This document shows positions 37,316-46,943 of a stretch of 46,943 nt of DNA, piece after piece. Source of the stretch: an uncultured bacterium (lineage in GTDB: Bacteria; Patescibacteriota; Minisyncoccia; UBA6257; GWB1-50-10); the NCBI GenBank assembly GCA_903847915.1, contig CAINEW010000009.1, positions 1 to 46,943 on the forward strand, in the 5' to 3' direction. Both the position numbers and the translations under genes were made by a program. Numbering within the stretch: position 1 is the stretch's first letter; each line of letters starts with the position of its first letter. The notes beneath the pieces were generated by a model. That model saw only the letters and a list, made by a program, of their open reading frames with translations, did no database searches and was not told the DNA's origin.

Positions 37316-39172
37316 TTATTTAAGACGATGTTCATAGTACCATAGAAGCGCATCTTTTGCCACCGGCAAGGCATTTAAGCTCCCTTCTTTTGCGTTTTCT
37401 ACTAATACGAGTATCGCAATTTGAGGATTTTCTGAAGGCGCAAATCCTACAAAAAATGCATTCAGTTTAGTGTTGAGGTTGGTCTGTGCCGTACCTGTTT
37501 TTCCTGACACGTGAAATGGTAAATCATTTAATATATGCGCAGAACCATAGGATTTTTCTACTACACTTCTCATTCCCTGTTGTATATGAGGGATGGCCCC
37601 TTTAATTTCTTCGCGCACATCTTTTAACACTACTGGTTGTGTGAAAGATGCCCTTTTTTTGTCCTTTGTAGATTCTACAGATGCCATAATTCGTGGCATA
37701 TAGAGCGTTCCTCCGTTTGCAATCGCGTTAATATAATTGAGTAGCCCAATGGGCGTGATAGAAAAATCACCTTGTCCAATACTTACGTTATAGGTGTCTC
37801 CAATACGCCATGGCGTGCCTGTTTTTTCTTTTTTCCATTCTGGGTCTGGTAAAAATCCTTTTTGCTCTCCTAAAAGATCAATTTGGGATGGCATATCAAG
37901 ATTAAATTTTTGCCACCATTCTTTGAGACGCGCAATTCCCAATCCTTTTTGATGTTCAAACCCTCCTCCTACTTCGTAAAAATAAATATTACTTGACTTT
38001 GCGAGTGCATCTTCAATATCCACCCATCCGTTTGGACGCCAATCCACAAAACGTGAAGGTGCGTCTGGATTGTAGGGATTGGGGATTTCAATATAGCCAC
38101 GTGAAAAAATTTTATCGTTTGGCATGATTACTTTCTCTGTGAGTGCTGCAGTTCCTACTAATGGTTTAATAGTAGATCCAGGATTATAGAGGCCACTTAC
38201 CGCCCTATTAAAGAGTGGGTTTGAAGGACGATTAAGATACATTGAAATGCGGCCTACTTCAAATGAGGGCATACTTACAAGTGCTAATACTTCTCCATTT
38301 TGAGGATTCATCGCAATAGCTACTGCTGCATCACGTCCTAATTCTTTCAATGCACGCGCAAGTCGCTCATAAAGATATACTTGAAAATCTGCATCAATAA
38401 ATGTCCGTAAATTATTTCCTGGTTGTGCTGTTTTTTCTGTGCGCTCTTCTTGAATTATCCCTTTTGCGCTTAAAAGAGTAAGGTGTTCCCCGTTCTTCCC
38501 CCGAATATTTTCGTCGTAATATGCTTCAAGGCCATCTTTCCCGATCGTGTCGTCGATCACTAATTCTCTATGTGTCTCTAAATCTTTTTTATCCACTCTC
38601 CCGGTATATCCCACCACATGTGCAAATGCGAGCGGATGCATTTCTGTTCTTTCAAATCCGTTTTGTAATTCAATATAAGGAAGAGGGGTGCGTGTAAGAT
38701 TAATAATAGTTGTTTCTGGTAAATTATTGGTAAGAAAAAAACGATCACTTAATGACCAATCGCGCGCGATAAATTTTTTATATAATTCTTCCTCACTTAA
38801 TCCTGTGATTTCGCTCAATATACGCAATGCTTCTTTACGTTCGCTGTATAAACGCGGAAGATTGTGTGGGATTAAATATGCCTCTACTGAGGGAATGTTG
38901 GTGACAATTGGTTTCCCAAAACGATCTTCAATAATGCCTCGTGGCGCGGAAATAATTCTTGTTTCACTCATATTTTCGTCAGCTCGTGCTGTATAACGCG
39001 CATGATCCCCTAACCCCACATTTAAAAATTGAATGAAAACTACTCCAAGAAGAATGCACGCACATATTACACTTGTATGAAATGCTGTTTTTGAAAGTGG
39101 TACTTCACGCAACTCATTCTCTGCACCTTGGTCGGTGAGCATTTCTTCTATATGAATTAAACGATTGCGCAT
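37316..39172 (-). CDS. mrdA: Penicillin-binding protein 2
   Basis: NPGSTIKPLVGTAAL (SxxK), SSNIYFYEVG, GKTGTAQTN; PBP dimerisation region RGIIEDRFGKPIVTNIPS. Confidence 0.93.
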   Translation of the reverse strand: MRNRLIHIEEMLTDQGAENELREVPLSKTAFHTSVICACILLGVVFIQFLNVGLGDHARYTARADENMSETRIISAPRGIIEDRFGKPIVTNIPSVEAYLIPHNLPRLYSERKEALRILSEITGLSEEELYKKFIARDWSLSDRFFLTNNLPETTIINLTRTPLPYIELQNGFERTEMHPLAFAHVVGYTGRVDKKDLETHRELVIDDTIGKDGLEAYYDENIRGKNGEHLTLLSAKGIIQEERTEKTAQPGNNLRTFIDADFQVYLYERLARALKELGRDAAVAIAMNPQNGEVLALVSMPSFEVGRISMYLNRPSNPLFNRAVSGLYNPGSTIKPLVGTAALTEKVIMPNDKIFSRGYIEIPNPYNPDAPSRFVDWRPNGWVDIEDALAKSSNIYFYEVGGGFEHQKGLGIARLKEWWQKFNLDMPSQIDLLGEQKGFLPDPEWKKEKTGTPWRIGDTYNVSIGQGDFSITPIGLLNYINAIANGGTLYMPRIMASVESTKDKKRASFTQPVVLKDVREEIKGAIPHIQQGMRSVVEKSYGSAHILNDLPFHVSGKTGTAQTNLNTKLNAFFVGFAPSENPQIAILVLVENAKEGSLNALPVAKDALLWYYEHRLK

Positions 39173-39219
39173 ATTTTCTTGCCTTTTCTACTACTCTTTT
39201 ATCACCAAATTCTCAACAC

Positions 39220-40254
39220 TTAAAAATGGAATGGGGTCGCTCCTGAAAATGTATTTAAGAGATGACGATAGTGCTCGAAATGTTCACAGATAAGCCCTGT
39301 GCCTCGTGCTACGCATGCAAGTGGATCCTCTACACTGTGGACTGCAACTCCGATTTCTTTTTGTGCGAGCTGATCAATGCCACGCATTAAACTTCCTCCC
39401 CCACTTAGATAAATACCATTTTTGTAAATATCACCCACAAGTTCTGCGGGAGCGTTTTCTATCAAATCTTTTAATGCTTCTACAATCATTTTTGCAGGAC
39501 GAACTAGCCAATAACGTACTTGAGTATCTTTAATAATAATTTCTCGTGGAAGCCCGTTACTCGCATCACGTCCGCGTACCGTAAGTTCAAGACGCTCTCC
39601 TCCTGTGAGAATAGATCCTACTGCAATTTTAATTTCCTCTGCGGTGGGTTCTCCGATATGAAGCTTCATTTCTTCGCGTACTCCTTTTATAATTTCTTGA
39701 TTATAATGATCCCCTGCAATTGTGAGACGTTTTGATCCTACAATACCATCCATAGAAATTATAGCGAGATCGGTGGCACCCGCACCAATATCTGCCACCA
39801 AATAGGCGGTGGGTTGTGTAATATCTAATCCACTCCCCAACGCGGCCGCAAGAGGTTGCTCAATAAGATAAACAGGGTTGCCTCCTACCTCTCGTATCAA
39901 ATCCTCCACTGATTTTCGTTCTACCTCCGTAAGATTCGTTGGCACACTCACAATGGTTTCAGTAATCCATGAACGCGGAAGTCGTTCTCGTTTCACAAAT
40001 CGTTCTAACATTTCGCGTGCCATATCAAAATCTGCAATTACGCCGTGACTTAAGGGACGAATCGCGGTGATGTGTGATGGTGTGCGACTTGCCATTCTTT
40101 TTGCATCAGCGCCTACTGCTACCACACGATTGGTACGATTATTGAACGCCACCATAGATGGTTCATTGACCACTACCCCTTTTTCTTGAAGATATACTTG
40201 AGTAGTGTCGGTACCAAGATCAATACCAATACGTTTTTTGAATACAAAACTCAT
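39220..40254 (-). CDS. mreB: MreB-family rod-shape actin homologue (paralogue 1)
   Basis: IGIDLGTDTTQVYLQEKGVVVNEPSMVAF, VADIGAGATDLAIISMDGIV, LSGGGSLMRGID. Confidence 0.93.
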   Translation of the reverse strand: MSFVFKKRIGIDLGTDTTQVYLQEKGVVVNEPSMVAFNNRTNRVVAVGADAKRMASRTPSHITAIRPLSHGVIADFDMAREMLERFVKRERLPRSWITETIVSVPTNLTEVERKSVEDLIREVGGNPVYLIEQPLAAALGSGLDITQPTAYLVADIGAGATDLAIISMDGIVGSKRLTIAGDHYNQEIIKGVREEMKLHIGEPTAEEIKIAVGSILTGGERLELTVRGRDASNGLPREIIIKDTQVRYWLVRPAKMIVEALKDLIENAPAELVGDIYKNGIYLSGGGSLMRGIDQLAQKEIGVAVHSVEDPLACVARGTGLICEHFEHYRHLLNTFSGATPFHF

Positions 40255-40256
40255 AA

Positions 40257-41501
40257 TTATTTATTGATGTGAGAAATTATTTTTTCTTGTGAACAGAAGG
40301 TGGGTTCTTTTTCGTTGCGCGCTTTTAATTCTATTTCTTTTTTCTCTATGGTTTTCTCGCTTATAACCGCACGCCATGGAATACCAATTAAATCCGCATC
40401 AGCAAACTTCTCTCCTGCACCCAGTGCGCGGTCGTCATAGAGCACTTCTATCCCTTTCTCTGAGAGCCCATTATAGACCTCTTCTGCATATTTATTCAAG
40501 GCATCTCCTTCTCCTATCCTTAAAAGATGAATGGTGTAAGGCGCTACCGACTGTGGCCATTGCATCCCCTTTTCATCATGAAACGCTTCTACCACTGTCC
40601 CCACAAGACGACTTGGCCCAATACCATAGCATCCCATTGTCACTTCTTGTTTGTCTCCTTTGTTGTCTTGATAGGTTAACGAAAACGGATGAGAATACTT
40701 TGTTTTAAGTTTAAAGATATTTCCTACTTCTATTGCTTTGTGTATTTCAAGGTGTTCTGTATTACATACAGGACATTTTGGTATTTCTCCGCTAATTTCT
40801 TTATTGACTGCAACATCACACTTTGCACAAAGAAAAATTGTATCTTCACCTTCACCCGCAATTGTTTGAAATTCATGAGAATACTGTGAAAATGTCCCCC
40901 CTGAAGCGAATGTAAGATGGGTTTGCGCACCAATACCAATACGTTTGAATATGCGGTGGTATGCCTTTTTTACTTCTTCATAATAACGATCTAAATCTTC
41001 TTCGGTTGCGTGAAATGAATAGAGATCTTTCATGACAAATTCCCGCCCGCGCAGAATACCTGATTTTGCCCGTGGTTCATCACGAAATTTATTTTGTATT
41101 TGAAAAAGCGCAAAAGGGAGGTCTTTGTAAGAAAGATTAAGTTTTGCTACGAGTGGTGTTACCACTTCTTCGTGTGTAGGTCCTAATGCATATTCGTTAT
41201 GAGTGTAATAACTTGTAAAACGAAAAAGTGAGTCAAGTTTCTCCCATCGCTCTGTTGCTTCCCAATTGCTTTTTGGTTGAAGTGCAGGCATAAGAATTTC
41301 TTGACCTCCGACTGCTTCCATCTCTTCTCTTATAATTGCCTCTATTTTTCTTAATACGCGAAGTCCTAAAGGAAGAAATGTATAAACTCCTGCCATAAGT
41401 TTGTCTATGAACCCTGCGCGAATAAGTAATTGCGCATTTTGCGAGGTTTCATCTTTTGGCGCTTCTTTTCTTGTACTAAATGGATACTGTGATTGACGCA
41501 T
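40257..41501 (-). CDS. proS: Proline--tRNA ligase lacking the INS editing domain
   Basis: LLIRAGFIDKLMAGVYTFLPLGLRVLRKIEAIIREEM, QIQNKFRDEPRAKSGILRGREFVMKDLYSFH, GCYGIGPSRLVG; 414 aa; CAKCD...CPVC. Confidence 0.94.
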   Translation of the reverse strand: MRQSQYPFSTRKEAPKDETSQNAQLLIRAGFIDKLMAGVYTFLPLGLRVLRKIEAIIREEMEAVGGQEILMPALQPKSNWEATERWEKLDSLFRFTSYYTHNEYALGPTHEEVVTPLVAKLNLSYKDLPFALFQIQNKFRDEPRAKSGILRGREFVMKDLYSFHATEEDLDRYYEEVKKAYHRIFKRIGIGAQTHLTFASGGTFSQYSHEFQTIAGEGEDTIFLCAKCDVAVNKEISGEIPKCPVCNTEHLEIHKAIEVGNIFKLKTKYSHPFSLTYQDNKGDKQEVTMGCYGIGPSRLVGTVVEAFHDEKGMQWPQSVAPYTIHLLRIGEGDALNKYAEEVYNGLSEKGIEVLYDDRALGAGEKFADADLIGIPWRAVISEKTIEKKEIELKARNEKEPTFCSQEKIISHINK

Positions 41502-41525
41502 AATGATTATTTTTATTTTTTTTAT

Positions 41526-42572
41526 TTAGAAGAGTGCACGAATGTCATGCACACTCACGACGACCATAAGGAGAATAAGAATCCCGAATCCTATTCCGTT
41601 TATTATTGTTTGTGTTTTCAGCGAAAGTTGATTTCCTTTTATTTTTTCTATTATTAGCACTAATGCTCGTCCCCCATCGAGTGCGGGGAATGGGATGAGA
41701 TTTAGCACTGTGAGATTTAATGAAATAAGTGCAATAAGATTCATAAAATAGACAAACCCTAATTGTGTAGCACTATAGGCAAACCCGATAATACCAATGG
41801 GACCTGATACATTTTTTAATCCTTGCCCTTGACCTACCAATCCTGCAAAAAATGTTCCGAATCCTTTTATAATCATTCCGAACGCCGAAATGGTCTCGCG
41901 CGTCCCCTCTTTTATTCCTCCCCACAATCCTTGTTGCGGAATACCCACATCTGCAAGTTGCACTCCTAACGACCCTTCTCCTTCTGGCGGATTTATTCTT
42001 CCGACAAGCGTGAATAATTGAGATTCTTTCCCGCGCATTACTTCAACTGTTATTTTTTTTGTTACGCTTTTTTCTACCACTCCGATGACCGCCTCCACAT
42101 TTTCTGGATTTTCTTTCCGCTCAAGTTCACTTTGAATACTTAAAATAACGTCGTTCGCTTTCACCCCCGCAATCGCCGCAGGACTTTCTGGAGCTATTCC
42201 GCTTATAATCACATGATGTGGCGCACCTATTATTGCGACCATACAAAGGAGAAGCCACCCTACTCCTGCATTGACCGTTACTCCCGCAAGAATCACTGTT
42301 ATTTTTTTACTAAAGGACTGATGGATAAAACTTCGTTCTTTGTCTTTTCCTTCTTCTAACCCTTGCTCACCATACAATTTTACGAATCCCCCGAAGGGAA
42401 TACTATTAATACTCCATTCTGTTTCTCCTCGCTTTTTTTTAAAAATACGCGGAGGGAATCCAATACCAAATTCTTCCACTTTTATTCCACATTTGCGCGC
42501 CACAAAAAAGTGTCCTAGCTCATGTACTAATACAAGCAATGAAAGCCCTACTATAATTAAAATAATTGCCAT
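41526..42572 (-). CDS. rseP: Site-2 protease, RseP-type zinc metalloprotease
   Basis: VLVHELGHFFVARKCGIKVEEFGIGFPP (HExxH), PDZ-like region, NLIPFPALDGGR. Confidence 0.94.
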   Translation of the reverse strand: MAIILIIVGLSLLVLVHELGHFFVARKCGIKVEEFGIGFPPRIFKKKRGETEWSINSIPFGGFVKLYGEQGLEEGKDKERSFIHQSFSKKITVILAGVTVNAGVGWLLLCMVAIIGAPHHVIISGIAPESPAAIAGVKANDVILSIQSELERKENPENVEAVIGVVEKSVTKKITVEVMRGKESQLFTLVGRINPPEGEGSLGVQLADVGIPQQGLWGGIKEGTRETISAFGMIIKGFGTFFAGLVGQGQGLKNVSGPIGIIGFAYSATQLGFVYFMNLIALISLNLTVLNLIPFPALDGGRALVLIIEKIKGNQLSLKTQTIINGIGFGILILLMVVVSVHDIRALF

Positions 42573-42577
42573 AATGA

Positions 42578-43123
42578 TTATGTATATAATTCTTCTGTTT
42601 TCTTTTTTATGAGTATATCAATACGTACATTCATTGCGTCGGTTTCTTTCTGGATGTTTTCTTTAAGAGAAAACTTTTCGTCTTCGCCGATTTCGTGCGC
42701 ATCAAATGATTGTTGTACTGTTTTATTTGCTCCTTCGCGTGCTTGACGGAGGCGAATACGATGATCTTCTGCAAGTCGTTTTATATGTTTTACTAATTCC
42801 TCTCTTCGTTCTTCACTTAACTCAGGCAAAAACACCCGCACGATATTTCCCTGTACTTGCGGATTGAGCCCTAACGAAGAGGATTCAATCGCTTTTGCCA
42901 CTGCGTTTATCGCACCTTGATCCCACACTTGCACCGTCAATTCTCGCGGGGGTACAACACCCACCGAACCTACATGGCTTATCGGCACCATTTGGTCGTA
43001 ATAAGACACTTTAATATCTTCAATAAGTGCAGTATTTGGTCTATTTGCACGCACTCCTTTTATTTCATGCTCATAGTTGGTGTAAATAGTTTCTAATTCT
43101 TTTTTATAATTTTCGATAATCAT
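42578..43123 (-). CDS. frr: Ribosome-recycling factor
   Basis: VRANRPNTALIEDIKVSYYDQMVPISHVGSVGVVPPRELTVQVWDQ, LPELSEERREELVKHIKRLAED; start ATG 43123 preferred. Confidence 0.95.
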   Translation of the reverse strand: MIIENYKKELETIYTNYEHEIKGVRANRPNTALIEDIKVSYYDQMVPISHVGSVGVVPPRELTVQVWDQGAINAVAKAIESSSLGLNPQVQGNIVRVFLPELSEERREELVKHIKRLAEDHRIRLRQAREGANKTVQQSFDAHEIGEDEKFSLKENIQKETDAMNVRIDILIKKKTEELYT

Positions 43124-43127
43124 AGAG

Positions 43128-43904
43128 TTATTGTACCTTATACACTTTCTTAAATTCAATCGCTTTTTTTTGAAGTACTGGATTAAGATTGTAGCGACGA
43201 AGAGATGATTCGCGATTTAGTAACCACCTCACTGTCTGCGGACAGGCCCCCGACTTGTAGAAATGAACAATGTTTTCTTGGAGAATGTCTTGAAGAGACG
43301 ATTCGCTGTTTTCAATATTTTTCTCTTCTTTGCAAAGCGTATATGCTCTCCCGATCCGTCCCATTGCTTTTTCAACACATTTTTTTATATGTTCTGGCGC
43401 ACACCATTGTTCTTTTACTAATACCTCAATAAGCTTTTCTTTTTTCATGCGTTCAAAATAAATCCTATTGAGACGTGAAAGGAGTGGCGCAGGAAATGCG
43501 TCTTTGTCGTGTGTAATAAAAATTAAGAGTGCGTGCAGTGGCGGTTCTTCTACTATTTTTAAAAGCGCTCCTTGCGCTTCACGTGTCAGCATATGCGCCT
43601 CATCAATCACTACACTCCTTCGCGTACTTTGTAGTGGCGTTGTCCAAAGAAATTCTTTTATCGCACGCACCGCATCTATACCGATATTTTTTTTCTCATC
43701 TGGTGCAATCCATAACGCATCAAAAAGCGGCTTGTCGTTTATTTCAAACGCTCCATATTCCAACCTATGAAGTATATGACGTGCAAAAAGTGCCTTACCA
43801 ATGTGAGCGTCACCATAAAAAAGATACCCGTGACGTAACGCATTGTTTGTTATTAATATTTCAAATCCCTTGCGATGCGATTCATGTCCGTAAAGCATAT
43901 TCAT
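43128..43904 (-). CDS. DNA polymerase III delta'-like AAA+ clamp-loader subunit
   Basis: GYLFYGDAHIGKALFARHIL, VVIDEAHMLTREAQGALLKIVEEPP, LLSRLNRIYF. Confidence 0.85.
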   Translation of the reverse strand: MNMLYGHESHRKGFEILITNNALRHGYLFYGDAHIGKALFARHILHRLEYGAFEINDKPLFDALWIAPDEKKNIGIDAVRAIKEFLWTTPLQSTRRSVVIDEAHMLTREAQGALLKIVEEPPLHALLIFITHDKDAFPAPLLSRLNRIYFERMKKEKLIEVLVKEQWCAPEHIKKCVEKAMGRIGRAYTLCKEEKNIENSESSLQDILQENIVHFYKSGACPQTVRWLLNRESSLRRYNLNPVLQKKAIEFKKVYKVQ

Positions 43905-44911
43905 TAGCGCGCATGGAGCAGGGTGCGTTTATACACATCCAAATGGCCTAAAATAGTTGCGGTGCCTTTTGCTACACATAGGATCGGCTCTTCGGCCACA
44001 TATGCTGAAACACCGAGCGAGCGTTTGATAAATTCTGGTAAATCGCGCACTTGTGCGCTTCCTCCTGAAAGGATAATACCTTTTTCCATAATATCCGCGG
44101 CAAGTTCTGGAGGTGTCACATTAAATACCGCCTGAATAGCATTCATGATATCAATCAAATGGCCGTTAATCGCTTCTGCCACTTCGTTCGAATTAATCGT
44201 GAGATCTTTTGGAAGACCAGAAGCGAGATCGCGTCCACGGATTTTGAATTCCGCTTTCGCACGATTCGGAATCGCGGTGCCAATGGCGATTTTGATATTT
44301 TCTGATGTATTTTCTCCAATCGCAAGCCCATATTTTTTCTTGATATATTCGCTAATAGAATGATCAAAACGATTTCCTGCCACCCGTAAACTTTCCCACG
44401 TGACGATGCCTCCCAATGAAATCACCGCAACCTCTGTTGTTCCCCCACCGATATTTACAATCATATTTCCTTCCGCAGAATGAATGGGAATCCCTGCGCC
44501 AAGTGCCGCGAGTAATGGCTCTTTCACTAAATACACTTCTTTGGCGCCCGCTTCACGCGCCGCATTCATCACCGCGCGATATTCGGTTGAGGTGATTCCT
44601 GCGGGCACCGAAATCACGACTTCTGGTTTTATCACATTAAATGATCCGATACTTTTTCGGATAAAATATTTTAACATTGCTTGTGTGATGTAATATTCCG
44701 CAATCACCCCGTCTTTGAGCGGGCGGTAGGTGACAATATCATCGGGCGTACGTCCTACCATTTCTTTTGCCTCTGCGCCCACTGCAAGGACTGTTTTATC
44801 TGATTTGCGCAATGCCACTGCGGTGGGTTCGTTAATCACAATACCCTGTTCTGGTAAAAATACTAATGTGTTGGTTGTACCTAAATCAATACCGATTTTT
44901 CGTGTAAACAT
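43904..44911 (-). CDS. mreB: MreB-family rod-shape actin homologue (paralogue 2)
   Basis: [64 protein letters not shown]. Confidence 0.96.
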   Translation of the reverse strand: MFTRKIGIDLGTTNTLVFLPEQGIVINEPTAVALRKSDKTVLAVGAEAKEMVGRTPDDIVTYRPLKDGVIAEYYITQAMLKYFIRKSIGSFNVIKPEVVISVPAGITSTEYRAVMNAAREAGAKEVYLVKEPLLAALGAGIPIHSAEGNMIVNIGGGTTEVAVISLGGIVTWESLRVAGNRFDHSISEYIKKKYGLAIGENTSENIKIAIGTAIPNRAKAEFKIRGRDLASGLPKDLTINSNEVAEAINGHLIDIMNAIQAVFNVTPPELAADIMEKGIILSGGSAQVRDLPEFIKRSLGVSAYVAEEPILCVAKGTATILGHLDVYKRTLLHAR

Positions 44912-44990
44912 GGTTGCTTCTTACTTTACCCTCGCGCGCGCTCCTTTGCAAGAAACACGGGAAAAAGGTAGGATAATCACACCTTTCTTT

Positions 44991-46338
44991 ATGAAACTCC
45001 GAGCGCGGAAAATGATTTTTTATGCTTTTGCGATTGTGTTTGTTATCGCGGGCGCATTCCTTTTTTTACACGCAAAAGGATATGTGATTGATTTTCATCG
45101 CCTTACTCTTGTAAAAACAGGGGCACTGTATGTGCGCATTGAACCCACTGACGCACATCTTTTTATAGATGGTAAAGCATATCCTTTGGAAGATGAGGGA
45201 TTTTTTACTAAAGGTACGCTTGTGAGTGGACTTATTCCTCGCACCTATCATCTTGAAGTAAAAAAGGATGGCTTTCGTTCGTGGCTTAAAGATCTCACCG
45301 TAAGTTCTGGTCAAGTGGCTACCGCCCAATTTATTTATCTTATTCCAGAACATCCTTCGCTTACTCCATTTGCCTCGCAGGTCAATAATTTTTGGATAAC
45401 TCAAAAAGGCGCGCTCATTCAACAGAATGACTCTACGCTTCTTTTTGAAAATAAACCGATTCGTGGAAATCGTGTTGTTCTTGCAAGTCCCGAACACACT
45501 ACGATTATTACTAAAGCCCTCGACACTCATTTTCTTATCTCACTTGATTCACCTCAAAGCGCCCTCAATATTGATGCCCTTTTTTTCTTCACTTAAAGAG
45601 CGTCAATTAGGCCTTCCGGATGCGCTCCCTATTCGCTTTATTGATTTTAAAGATAAGAGCGAAACTTCACTTCTTCTTGCTACCCGCACTTCACTTTATG
45701 AGCTTGATACCAAAAAACTTACACTTAAAAAATGTATTACACTTCCTCATATAGATGACGTTACGCGCGCGGGCGATTCTGTTTTTCTTAAAACCCCTTC
45801 CTCTCTTATTTCTTTTAATATAAGAAAAGAAAGTACGAGTACGATTCCTTTTAGTTCCTCGTTACGCCTTACCAAAGGAATGGACGATGGGACGCTTCTT
45901 GTGCTCACGACGAGTGGTGATTTCTATCACCTCACTTCTTCTCCCTCAAGTACGACGCCTCTCGCTTCTCATGTCAGCTCTTTTACTCTCTCGCCTGAAG
46001 GAAAACGAGTGGCGCTGATTTCAAATTATGTTTCAGATCGTGACGCGCTTTCTCTCTTCTATCTCGCGCCTTATTTAGACGACACTAAAAAAGAGGAGGG
46101 ACAATTAGTGAAAATCCCTCTTAAGGAATCTTTAATAAAAACACTTTGGATTCCCCCGCTTTCTCAATCACTCGCACTTCTCACTTCTCATAATGATCTT
46201 ATGTTCACCGAACTTGATTCTCGCCTACCTCTCAACAGCGCGCCCATAGATCACGATGTGAAAAAAATAGATTTCTTTGATAATTATATTTTCATTCTCA
46301 AAAAGAATGGTGCACTTGAGACGTTTGGGGTGAAATAA
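44991..46338 (+). pseudogene. PEGA-domain membrane-anchored protein, reading frame broken near 45580
   Basis: 44991-45596 encodes TM + PEGA-like region (GALYVRIEPTDAHLFIDGKAYPL); continuation SSLKERQLGLPDALPIRF... is in the next frame to 46338; frames meet at T7 45580-45586. Could be assembly error rather than pseudogene. Confidence 0.6.
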
Positions 46339-46364
46339 AATTTTTCACCACATAATATTCTTTA

Positions 46365-46943
46365 TTAGGCGAATTGCATTATTTTTTTCATTCGCCCAGG
46401 CTGTGCCCAATTACAAGTTCCTTGCATACGCAACGAACTCAAATACTCTTGAATGAGTGGATTTGTTAATTTGTCAAAAACTTGCTTTGCTTCTTCTAGA
46501 GTGGAAACTCCGATATATGCATTTAAAGACTGATTACCTTGCCATGAACCTAAATAACTATCTGGCGTTAAAACTTTTGGAGTAAAAATGCTTTCACCAA
46601 ACGCTTTCCACATTATTTTGTAGGAAGCAAAACTGTACTCACCTACACCCATCAATGCCCACCAAAATCCCTTGTTTATCCAAGTATTTATAAGAACCCC
46701 CTTTCTATTTTCTAACATTGTTTTGTATTTAGAAAAATATTTAAAGAGCTCTTCGTCTTTTTTTAGTGTTTCAAGATCAATTGGTTTTCCATTCTCAAAA
46801 TGAGGAATAAGAATTACTTTTTCTGGTCTTGGGTTAGAAGAAGTTAATGTTGTAGATATCGTTAGAGGAAAAACATATTCCTTATTTACGATGACATTAT
46901 CCCCTAATTTATTTTTTAACCTCACTTTTTTATTATCTAAAAT
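46365..46943 (-). CDS. Hypothetical protein, probably truncated by the window edge
   Basis: Frame remains open upstream of the GTG at 46925 to the window end; no recognised family. Confidence 0.6.
   Translation of the reverse strand: MLDNKKVRLKNKLGDNVIVNKEYVFPLTISTTLTSSNPRPEKVILIPHFENGKPIDLETLKKDEELFKYFSKYKTMLENRKGVLINTWINKGFWWALMGVGEYSFASYKIMWKAFGESIFTPKVLTPDSYLGSWQGNQSLNAYIGVSTLEEAKQVFDKLTNPLIQEYLSSLRMQGTCNWAQPGRMKKIMQFA

Noticed and set aside
44730-44990. N-terminal extension of the PEGA ORF (44730 start)
   Set aside because: It overlaps antisense to mreB; the ATG at 44991 followed by a TM helix is the credible start.
1-46943. Alternative genetic code (UGA recoded as Gly, as in some CPR lineages)
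   Set aside because: Housekeeping proteins end normally, hrcA appears to end at TGA, and no in-frame TGA interrupts conserved genes.
1-46943. Defence island, prophage, toxin-antitoxin or secondary-metabolite cluster
   Set aside because: No integrase, nuclease/methylase pairs, phage structural genes, TA pairs or biosynthetic genes recognised.

Overview
This 46.9 kb window is a dense, AT-rich bacterial chromosome segment that is almost entirely housekeeping. It carries dnaE, five aminoacyl-tRNA synthetase/amidotransferase genes (thrS, gatB, serS, lysS, proS), miaA, rplK-nusG-secE, gyrB, recQ, an mraZ-rsmH-ftsL-like-ftsI-murF cell-wall cluster, rplJL, an hrcA-grpE-dnaK-(membrane protein)-dnaJ heat-shock cluster with a CIRCE site, ftsQ-like, greA, mrdA/PBP2, two mreB paralogues, rseP, frr, holB-like, and tRNA-Glu and tRNA-Val. 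Reduced domain architectures (ThrRS without TGS, ProRS without INS, short RecQ) and rplK without adjacent rplA suggest a Candidate Phyla Radiation/Parcubacteria-like genome; this is inference, with no search run. I saw no CRISPR, prophage, transposon or defence operon. The items most worth a second look are: (1) a degenerate 11-bp tandem-repeat family at four loci, two of whose arrays begin at the stop codons of serS and lysS, with an inverted array upstream of serS; (2) a 30-bp palindrome present twice, each time just before the terminator of an orphan small gene; (3) an L10-type leader for rplJL that appears to carry an inserted palindrome; (4) an ABC ATPase with a C-terminal domain that looks internally duplicated; (5) tRNA-Glu 3'-end fragments forming direct and inverted repeats in a structured intergenic region; (6) an rnhB gene with a duplicated active-site motif and an in-frame palindrome; (7) a PEGA-domain gene split by a frameshift at a T7 tract; (8) a 10-bp phased repeat ahead of mraZ that reads both as MraZ boxes and as DnaA boxes. 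All calls are from reading the sequence and translations; product names come from motif recognition.
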